Assembly (NCBI GenBank): GCA_029942205.1 | Contig: JAOZTL010000231.1 | Coordinates: 286 to 5,676, forward strand | Source of the DNA: Bacteroidales bacterium | GTDB lineage: Bacteria; Bacteroidota; Bacteroidia; Bacteroidales; JAOZTL01 | Length of the DNA: 5,391 nucleotides | Direction of reading: 5' to 3' | Shown here: positions 1-5,391 of the stretch, in pieces | Layout: each line of letters starts with the position of its first letter | Numbering within the stretch: the first letter of the stretch is position 1 | Translations under genes and position numbers: made by a program | The notes under the pieces: model-generated | The model's input: the letters and a program-made list of their open reading frames with translations, nothing else | Database searches by the model: none | Told to the model about the DNA's origin: nothing

Positions 1-64
1 ACTATTTTAAATTTTCAAATTCATCATCATTAAAATTATCTAAGAATTATTTGTTATCTATTAA

Positions 65-95
65 TTGATTATTTGATTGCTTTTAGCTACCTTTG
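65..95 (+). promoter_or_regulatory. Candidate Bacteroidota-type promoter for the AAA-ATPase-like gene
   Basis: The sequence TACCTTTG at 88-95 matches the Bacteroidota -7 consensus TAnnTTTG exactly. A TTG at 65-67 lies 20 nt upstream, the usual distance for the -33 element of the primary sigma factor in this phylum. Transcription would then begin near 100-103, giving a leader of about 80 nt that contains the 129-174 inverted repeat. The match and the spacing are seen directly; promoter activity is inferred. In sequence this AT-rich, a TAnnTTTG can occur by chance, so confidence is moderate. Confidence 0.5.
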
Positions 96-128
96 TAATA
101 AACTTATTTTTTTGATTGCAAGTAACAA

Positions 129-174
129 TAATACAGCTATCAGCAATTTGTTATTATCTTCAATAGCTGTATTA
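129..174. repeat. 12-bp perfect inverted repeat (stem-loop) in the leader of the AAA-ATPase-like gene
   Basis: TAATACAGCTAT at 129-140 is the exact reverse complement of 163-174, enclosing a 22-nt loop (141-162). The right arm ends 10 nt before the ATG at 185. No T-run follows it in the + direction (the next bases are A-rich), so it is not a classical intrinsic terminator for an upstream gene. If the candidate promoter at 65-95 is real, the hairpin falls inside the 5' leader, where it could affect mRNA stability or translation initiation. It could equally be a protein-binding dyad. The pairing is seen; the role is inferred. Confidence 0.5.
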
Positions 175-184
175 AAACAAAAAA

Positions 185-1915
185 ATGGAAAAACGAGTAC
201 CTTATGCTATTAGTAACTTTGAGAAAATAGCAACCAATAATTTTTATTTTGTTGATAAAACAAAATATTTAGAGAAGATAGACTATATTGATTATCCTGT
301 ATTTTTACGTCCACGCCGTTTTGGAAAAACACTATTTACCGAAATGTTACGTTGTTACTACGACAAAAAATATGCCCCTAAATTTAATAAAATCTTCGGG
401 AAATATTATATTGGTAAAAACCCAACAAAACTACACAATACTTATTTCTTTATTAACTTTAACTTCTCTGGTTTACGTGCTTATGCACGAAAAGATAAAG
501 ATATTGTAGAAGAAAAATTCAATGCAAATAATAATTCGGTAATTTATAATTTCTTGCAACATTATAAAGAAGAACTTAAATTAGACGATGATATTATAAA
601 ATTTTATAATGAGAGATATAAAAATAATTCATCAGGAGCATTGTCAAATATCATAAATTTAGTGGCTACACAAGGAGGTAAAATATTCATTGTTATAGAC
701 GAATACGATTCCTTAACCAATGCCATGGCAATATATTACCAACATGCTTCGGAAGAGGAAAATGAATATCTTAATATTTTAAGAAGCGGAGGATTTTTTA
801 GAGGATTTTTTGAAATAATAAAATTTGGTACTGCCACATCAGTAGATAAAGTATATATTACAGGAATACTACCAATTACTATTGCCGACATGAACAGTGG
901 TTACAACATTTCGGAATGGATAACTTTTGACGAAGATTATACAAATATGCTGGGCTTCACCAAAGAGGAACTCGTTATTTTGGTAGATAGAATATACAAT
1001 GATTACACAATTACCATTGAAAAAGAAACGGTATTTGCTTATCTAAAAGAATATTACGATGGTTATAAATTTTCGCCTAAAGGCGAAGATATTTATAACC
1101 CTATGATGACACTTTATTTTTTACAACACATTATTAAACGTAATAAGATACCAGATTTACTACTTGATGACAATCTAAGAATAGATTACCGCCAAATTGC
1201 CTTTATTTTTGGAAATAACACCGAAGGCAGAAACGAAATTATAACCGAAATAACCGAACACAAAAAAATTAGCTTTTTTACAAGTTTGAATGTTAGTTTT
1301 AAAATGAATAATTATAAAAACGGCGATTATATTATCGAAGGACTTTATTATTCAGGTATTTTATCTTATGGAAATAATTTAGGTGAATTAAGAATACCAA
1401 ACCATATTACTTATCTTATGGCACTTGATTATTTCAAAGAAATAAATAATTTCACTACCACAGGCTTTCAATTATCAAAAATAGTAAAAGCGTATAAATT
1501 AACAGGCAATGCGCTTGATTTAATCGAAAATTTCTTTGAAAAAATAATCAAGAAATTCCCTGGTGATTTTTTCAAAAATGCCAACGAAAGTTTTTATCAT
1601 GGCTTATTATACCATATTCTCTGGGACACCTTTACAAAAGACAGTTACGAGGTTCTGCCTGAATACAACTTCCCTACTGGGCAGGCAGATATTATGCTAA
1701 AATCATTGCATAACGCCGAAGTTCAACACGAGTTACACGATATTTTTGAAATAAAACAAGTAGCCAAAGGAAAATCAGACGCTGTTTTAGAACAAAAATT
1801 TAAAGAAGTGAAAAAACAAGCAAAAAAACATTTAGTAGGCGACTACAAAAAATGGCGCACTATTGCCGTTTGCTTCAGAGGCAATAAAGATTATAAAATT
1901 GAAATAAGTATGTAA
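185..1915 (+). CDS. AAA-ATPase-like protein with C-terminal PD-(D/E)XK nuclease-type domain
   Basis: Complete 576-residue protein. The N-terminal half has the layout of the predicted AAA-ATPase family PF09820: an opening block (FEKIATNNFYFVDKT, 12-26), the family's own P-loop variant RPRRFGKT (42-49), a Walker B strand ending in D172-E173 (KIFIVIDEYDSL), a later conserved segment VYITGILPIT (223-232) leading into NMLGFTKEEL (254-263), and the YYDGYKFS (290-297) and IYNP (303-306) blocks. The C-terminal part fits the PD-(D/E)XK domain usually fused to it (DUF1703/PF08011): GQADIML with D502, then FEIK with E522 and K524, so the presumed catalytic D...ExK set is intact. No signal peptide or membrane segment is visible, so it is probably cytoplasmic. 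The ATG at 185 is chosen because the family match begins within the first dozen residues; no Shine-Dalgarno precedes it, as is common in Bacteroidota. The family's cellular role is not established; its multicopy distribution and nuclease fold have prompted suggestions of defence or mobile-DNA functions. It has no operon partner here. Domain assignment is firm, function unknown. Confidence 0.93.
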   Translation: MEKRVPYAISNFEKIATNNFYFVDKTKYLEKIDYIDYPVFLRPRRFGKTLFTEMLRCYYDKKYAPKFNKIFGKYYIGKNPTKLHNTYFFINFNFSGLRAYARKDKDIVEEKFNANNNSVIYNFLQHYKEELKLDDDIIKFYNERYKNNSSGALSNIINLVATQGGKIFIVIDEYDSLTNAMAIYYQHASEEENEYLNILRSGGFFRGFFEIIKFGTATSVDKVYITGILPITIADMNSGYNISEWITFDEDYTNMLGFTKEELVILVDRIYNDYTITIEKETVFAYLKEYYDGYKFSPKGEDIYNPMMTLYFLQHIIKRNKIPDLLLDDNLRIDYRQIAFIFGNNTEGRNEIITEITEHKKISFFTSLNVSFKMNNYKNGDYIIEGLYYSGILSYGNNLGELRIPNHITYLMALDYFKEINNFTTTGFQLSKIVKAYKLTGNALDLIENFFEKIIKKFPGDFFKNANESFYHGLLYHILWDTFTKDSYEVLPEYNFPTGQADIMLKSLHNAEVQHELHDIFEIKQVAKGKSDAVLEQKFKEVKKQAKKHLVGDYKKWRTIAVCFRGNKDYKIEISM

Positions 1916-1929
1916 CATATTAAGAAAAT

Positions 1930-2033
1930 TACAGTACCACAACTCTCCAGAGTTGTGAAGCTATACCTTGTGGACTCAAAATCAAATAGTTGCACTGTGA
2001 AATTTCACAACTCTGGAGAGTTGTGGTACTGTA
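1930..2033. repeat. REP-doublet (REPIN-like) element: perfect 30-bp inverted repeat with palindromic arms
   Basis: Positions 1930-1959 are the exact reverse complement of 2004-2033, separated by 44 nt. Each arm contains a smaller palindrome, cacaactct-NN-agagttgtg, at 1938-1957 (centre CC) and 2006-2025 (centre GG), so each arm can fold alone as a 9-bp hairpin or both can pair as one 30-bp stem. The arms are more GC-rich than their surroundings. Two short palindromic units in opposite orientation within about 100 bp is the architecture of REP doublets mobilised by REP-associated tyrosine transposases (RAYT, IS200/IS605-related). No transposase lies in this window, so that origin is inferred. 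The element begins 15 nt after the stop of the AAA-ATPase-like gene, in a convergent intergenic gap, a typical REP position, and may terminate or protect that transcript. Confidence 0.8.
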
Positions 2034-2063
2034 GGATATCAGAACTACTAACCTCTTGCAAAA

Positions 2064-2091
2064 TATCCAATAACCAACACGGAATAACCAA
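2064..2091 (-). repeat. Left heptanucleotide array (four 7-nt units)
   Basis: Read on the minus strand, four contiguous 7-nt units lie in one register: TTGGTTA (2085-2091), TTCCGTG (2078-2084), TTGGTTA (2071-2077) and TTGGATA (2064-2070). The unit pattern is TTGGNTA, with one divergent TTCCGTG unit inside. It mirrors the array at 2138-2172 and forms most of the left arm of the 2060-2176 inverted repeat. The outermost unit (2085-2091) lies inside the loop, beyond the paired stem, and still keeps the 7-nt period. Confidence 0.7.
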
Positions 2092-2137
2092 ATTAGAAAT
2101 ATAACAATTTACAATATTCATATTATCAGTATTTTAC

Positions 2138-2172
2138 TTGAATATTGAATATTCCGTGTTGGATATTGGATA
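2138..2172 (+). repeat. Right heptanucleotide array (five 7-nt units)
   Basis: On the plus strand five contiguous 7-nt units lie in one register: TTGAATA at 2138-2144 and 2145-2151, TTCCGTG at 2152-2158, and TTGGATA at 2159-2165 and 2166-2172. The TTCCGTG unit is central, with two TTGAATA before it and two TTGGATA after it. The array ends 3 nt before the stop codon of the minus-strand gene. The periodicity is seen directly; whether it arose by slippage or is maintained as a binding array is unknown. Confidence 0.75.
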
Positions 2173-2175
2173 TTT

Positions 2176-5100
2176 TTATTTCAATTCTTTAACTAAAGCA
2201 CCCCACTTCTTATTAATTTTAAAATTGTGTTTGAGGTAATAATTTCCGAAAAGGAAATGCGCTTTAATTATTTTTACGCCCTGCGATTTCATTCGTATAA
2301 AGAAATCTTCAATCATAGAAGAACCAATTCCTCTGCCGTGCAATGGCGTGGTAACGGCTGTTCCGTCGAGCAGAACAATGTCATTTTCAAGCATTTTGTA
2401 ACATAATCCCGCAATTACATTTCCCTCAGAATCCGTTACAGCATAATGCCTGTCCATTTTTGAAATCTCTTTCGGATAATTTTCTTTGTAAAAAAGCTTG
2501 TAAATTGAACCCGTTTCACTTGGTGTTAAAGGCTCTCGCATAGTGTATTTAACTCCTTTTTTATCTTTTAATGCCGAGCTGATTACCACGTGTTTTTCCT
2601 TTTCTTCACCTATTTTAAGAATGTTAATTGTTTGTTTGTCAGGCATTTGAGGGAAAACCATCTTGCTAAAAATCAATTTGTCGGTTTCCTCAATTAATGT
2701 TTCTTGCAAATCAGAAAGTTCAATTAATTGAATTGGCATTGCGTTTGTATTCTCTGACATTACTTTCAATAAAATATCAAAAATATTTATAATTTCTGCG
2801 GAAGCATTTTTAAAATAAGTCTCTCTATAAAAACGGTATCTTATAATTTCAGGGTATTGCGCCAAACGATATAATTCAAATAATTCCGAAATAGTCTGCT
2901 CCTGCGCAACGACTCCAGCCAGCGGATTTTTCCGAACCCAATCGGCATATCTATCAACTGCATTAAACAGAGCCAGAGGTAGATAATAAGTTTTTGAAAG
3001 ACGTTTTAAATATTCTATAAGTGCTAGGTCTAGCTCTTCATAGCGCAAACAAGTTTCCCTATTTTCTAATAGTTCTTTACGGAAATTTTCGAGTAATTTT
3101 GCACTTTCTTCTTTCCCAAAAGCCTCAACCATAGCGTGAAAAACCAAACTAATGTTTAAATGTTTTTTCAAACTAGGATAATGCGCTACCGTTTTGTTGT
3201 AAAAATTACGAAACATGGCAATAATTAGCGGAAAAATTGTGTCTGTTTTTTCCCAACCCGATAGTGAAATTACTCGTGCATTATCCGAAAAATCAGTTTC
3301 GGGAACAACTACATTATTTGGCGAAACAAAGCCTGGCAAAATTTGTCGTCCGCTGTTATTCCACGCTTTATATAAGGCGCTCATTGATTTTATGAATAAT
3401 TTTCGCAGTACATTTGGTGTTTCAATTATTCCAACTTTTGCTTGAATTTCGGCCAAAGCACGCACTTTTTCCCAAGCCGCAAGCTCGCTTACATAACGTA
3501 CCGAAGAAATTCCCAAACGTGGATTGTAACAACCAAATTGGGCTAAAGCCGAAGTTCCAAATGGGTGACTTGCAATTGCCAAATAACGGTGAATTGTATT
3601 TTGTCCTTTCTCCTGCGTAATTCCCTTATTTAGAGAAACTAACAAGTCAAAATGCTTTCCTTGCAGGGTATTAATACTCATTCGGTAATACAAACTTTGG
3701 CTGTAACTTCTTACTCTCGAAATCCAAATTCCTTTGCTTCCTACTTCCGAAAGTTTGAAATTTCGCTCGTCAAAAGCCAAAAATATTGATTGTCTTATGA
3801 AATTGTTGTCTGTCAGCTTATTTTTTATTTCAAGTTTTATTTCATCACCAATTCCTTCATCAAAAATAATTTTGTCGTTCCAGCTTTCTTCGCTTAAACT
3901 TTCTGAATTTTCATCAATGTGCTTTTTGAAACCCAAATACAGTTTATAAAAATATTCTTCGGCTTTTTTTGCCAAAATAGGTTCGTTTTCAAGTAGCATC
4001 CAGCTTGCAAATTCAGAACGTATTGAACCAAAGTATTTAGGGTAATTTATTCCAAAATTATAGAGTAATCTTAAAATTGTACCAAATTGATTTCTAGCAT
4101 TTTCTGAAGCTGGCCATTTCAATTCATTTCTGTAAGCATACAATCTTTTGCGCAAAGCATCAAGGTGGCGCTTGCCAATATTAGTTTTGGCAATTATCAT
4201 AATCGACTCCTCGTTCAAAAAAGTTTTACCTGATTTTATAAAAGCAGGAAAAACTGATGATAAGTCAGAATCAGGGTCTTTTGACAATAAAATTCGATAA
4301 GCTGTAATTCGTAAACTTTCTTTAGAGTGGCAAGCCAAAGATACAATTCTACGCCTAATTACTTCGGCATTATTTCTGTCATAATCAAGGAAAATGGATT
4401 CAATTTCTGCTAAATTAGCTAAGGCTGTCTTTTCTTTTGAATGCAAAGCCATTGAAAGCAAGCCATTTAAAAATATTAAGTCCGTATCGTTTATGCTTTT
4501 AAGAATTGGAATTTCTTCGGGTGAATAAATTCGATTGTCCAGAGGAATACAAATTTCTGGGGAGAAATTTTTCAGTGGCAAATCAAAACTCTCTTTACAA
4601 GGCGAAAAAGCAATCAATTCAGGATTGGCAACCCAAAGTTTAGGCTGTCTGACCAATCTGCCTAAATCAATTTTTGCACCTTTTATAGAATAAACCAAGT
4701 CGCCAATTTGGTATTTTGAAGAGTTTGGATATTTCTCAATTTTTAAAGTTTGTTTTGTCCTTTTGTTAAATAATCCACTGTCTTTCAATATGATGTCTGT
4801 TTCCAGAATTCCTAAATCTCTATGAAACCAGCGTGGAATTGTAATTTCAAAATCTTCTTTTTCAAAAGAAATATTATTACTTTTATATAATTTTTGTATT
4901 AACTCAGAATAATTTTCACTAATAGTTTTTCGCTTAAAAGAACCTTTTGCAGTCAGTTCGCCTTTCTCTTCAGAGAAATTTCGGTCTAAAACCGTAAAAT
5001 TAATTAAACGCTCGTAAGGCGCAAGCTCTTTGTTTGCAGTAGTTACAATCTGATGAAAATATTCATTTCGATTTTCTTCCGAGCCTTGCGATTTTAAAAC

Positions 5101-5391
5101 AGGCTCGTCCATGTCGGGAACAATTAGCAAAACGTTGTAAGGTTTGGCATCGCCAACCACAAAAGTGCTTTTAATTCCGGGAACGCCTGCAAAACGCTTT
5201 TCAATCATTCCTGGCGCAACGGTTTGTCCTTTATTATTCTTGTAAATATCTTTTACTCTGTCAATTATCTCATGGTGTCCGTCTTCTCTAATTTTGAAAA
5301 CATCGCCTGTTTTTAGCCAATAATCATCTTTGTGTGGATATTCAATGATGTCATTTGGTCCCGCATCTTCTAAATATTTAGCCAAATAATG
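2176..5391 (-). CDS. AMP-forming acyl-CoA synthetase (C-terminal part) fused to GNAT acetyltransferase, 5'-truncated by window edge
   Basis: The frame is open to the right edge (it begins mid-protein, ...HYLAKYLEDAG), so this is the 3' end of a longer gene. An apparent start at a TTG (5383-5385) is internal. Numbering from that TTG codon as residue 1: residues 22-65 carry the end of an adenylate-forming domain, with WLKTGD (23-28), the hinge-region DRVKD (42-46), and G53...VAPGMIE (56-62). The C-terminal LTAKGSFKR (144-152) is the A10-like lysine region of long-chain acyl-CoA synthetases, with K151 or K147 as the likely catalytic lysine. Residues about 170-935 are mostly charged, helix-prone sequence I cannot assign. 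Residues about 945-1069 form a GNAT fold, with the acetyl-CoA-binding loop LHGRGIG (1015-1021), a preceding strand IVLLDGTAV (1003-1011), and FGNYYLKHNF (1046-1055) near the end. The TAA stop is at 2176-2178. The synthetase part would activate a carboxylic acid with ATP and load CoA; the GNAT part could use that acyl-CoA as donor. Pat-type protein acetyltransferases pair a different, ADP-forming-like domain with GNAT. The substrate is unknown. The ATP-binding core lies outside the window. Confidence 0.88.
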   Translation of the reverse strand, partial: HYLAKYLEDAGPNDIIEYPHKDDYWLKTGDVFKIREDGHHEIIDRVKDIYKNNKGQTVAPGMIEKRFAGVPGIKSTFVVGDAKPYNVLLIVPDMDEPVLKSQGSEENRNEYFHQIVTTANKELAPYERLINFTVLDRNFSEEKGELTAKGSFKRKTISENYSELIQKLYKSNNISFEKEDFEITIPRWFHRDLGILETDIILKDSGLFNKRTKQTLKIEKYPNSSKYQIGDLVYSIKGAKIDLGRLVRQPKLWVANPELIAFSPCKESFDLPLKNFSPEICIPLDNRIYSPEEIPILKSINDTDLIFLNGLLSMALHSKEKTALANLAEIESIFLDYDRNNAEVIRRRIVSLACHSKESLRITAYRILLSKDPDSDLSSVFPAFIKSGKTFLNEESIMIIAKTNIGKRHLDALRKRLYAYRNELKWPASENARNQFGTILRLLYNFGINYPKYFGSIRSEFASWMLLENEPILAKKAEEYFYKLYLGFKKHIDENSESLSEESWNDKIIFDEGIGDEIKLEIKNKLTDNNFIRQSIFLAFDERNFKLSEVGSKGIWISRVRSYSQSLYYRMSINTLQGKHFDLLVSLNKGITQEKGQNTIHRYLAIASHPFGTSALAQFGCYNPRLGISSVRYVSELAAWEKVRALAEIQAKVGIIETPNVLRKLFIKSMSALYKAWNNSGRQILPGFVSPNNVVVPETDFSDNARVISLSGWEKTDTIFPLIIAMFRNFYNKTVAHYPSLKKHLNISLVFHAMVEAFGKEESAKLLENFRKELLENRETCLRYEELDLALIEYLKRLSKTYYLPLALFNAVDRYADWVRKNPLAGVVAQEQTISELFELYRLAQYPEIIRYRFYRETYFKNASAEIINIFDILLKVMSENTNAMPIQLIELSDLQETLIEETDKLIFSKMVFPQMPDKQTINILKIGEEKEKHVVISSALKDKKGVKYTMREPLTPSETGSIYKLFYKENYPKEISKMDRHYAVTDSEGNVIAGLCYKMLENDIVLLDGTAVTTPLHGRGIGSSMIEDFFIRMKSQGVKIIKAHFLFGNYYLKHNFKINKKWGALVKELK

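Larger units (their letters stand above)
2060..2176. repeat. 27-bp inverted repeat built of 7-nt units, possible bidirectional terminator
   Basis: Positions 2060-2086 pair with 2150-2176 with one mismatch (A2073 against A2163), enclosing a very AT-rich 63-nt loop. Both arms consist of 7-nt units in register (described separately). For the minus-strand gene, the stem starts at the last base of the stop codon and is followed by only a short T-run (ATATTTT), so it could serve as a weak terminator. The long loop argues against a classical one. No target duplication or transposase is visible. It may be a short dispersed repeat or MITE-like element. The pairing is certain; its role and mobility are inferred. 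Confidence 0.75.

Noticed and set aside
2..46. A 14-codon minus-strand reading frame ending in an acidic tail (DDEFENLK) that could be a gene end
   Set aside because: It has an in-frame stop directly upstream and no start, so it cannot be the tail of an intact gene and is too short to call a remnant.
72..119. Direct repeat TTTGATTGC at 72-80 and 111-119
   Set aside because: Only 9 nt in very AT-rich DNA, with nothing else linking the copies; chance is sufficient.
288..509. A 73-codon reading frame within the AAA-ATPase-like gene in another frame
   Set aside because: It overlaps the P-loop region of a well-supported protein and has no recognisable features of its own.
1996..2009. A 14-bp palindrome, TGTGAAATTTCACA, resembling a CRP-type site
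   Set aside because: The half-sites TGTGA/TCACA are separated by 4 nt where CRP sites need 6. It overlaps the right REP-like arm and lies between convergent 3' ends, where an activator site makes little sense.
1930..2176. CRISPR array, integron attC site or insertion sequence in the intergenic repeats
   Set aside because: Repeats are inverted pairs with no regular unique spacers, no attC core sites are seen, and there is no transposase or integrase frame between or beside them.
3215..3949. Several 68-76-codon plus-strand reading frames inside the large minus-strand gene
   Set aside because: They lie antisense to a strongly coding frame and show no family resemblance; they are shadows of that gene.

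Overview
The window looks like a piece of an AT-rich genome of the phylum Bacteroidota. Three things suggest this: a TAnnTTTG-type -7 promoter box upstream of the first gene, no Shine-Dalgarno sequence before its start codon, and the gene itself, which belongs to the AAA-ATPase-like/PD-(D/E)XK family that is often multicopy in Bacteroidota. The genus cannot be told from the sequence.

Layout. Positions 1-184 are non-coding, with a candidate promoter (65-95) and a perfect 12-bp inverted repeat (129-174) just ahead of the first gene. Positions 185-1915 (+) encode a complete 576-residue AAA-ATPase-like protein with a C-terminal PD-(D/E)XK nuclease-type domain. Positions 1916-2175 lie between two convergent genes and hold two different long inverted repeats: a perfect 30-bp pair whose arms are each a smaller palindrome (1930-2033, REP-doublet or REPIN-like), and a 27-bp pair with one mismatch built from 7-nt units in register (2060-2176). 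Positions 2176-5391 (-) encode the C-terminal 1071 codons of a large protein that runs off the right edge. What is visible is the end of an AMP-forming acyl-CoA synthetase (adenylating) domain, then about 770 residues I cannot assign, then a C-terminal GNAT acetyltransferase domain.

How the parts relate. The two genes converge, so they are not an operon and need not share a function. The inverted repeats sit where both transcripts end and could act as bidirectional terminators or 3'-end stabilisers as well as being dispersed repeats. The synthetase-GNAT fusion suggests one polypeptide that makes an acyl-CoA (or acyl-adenylate) and transfers the acyl group; this is inferred from domain order. 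The least explained parts are the 7-nt-unit inverted repeat and the large unassigned middle of the fusion protein. I see no RNA genes, CRISPR array, transposase or prophage genes.
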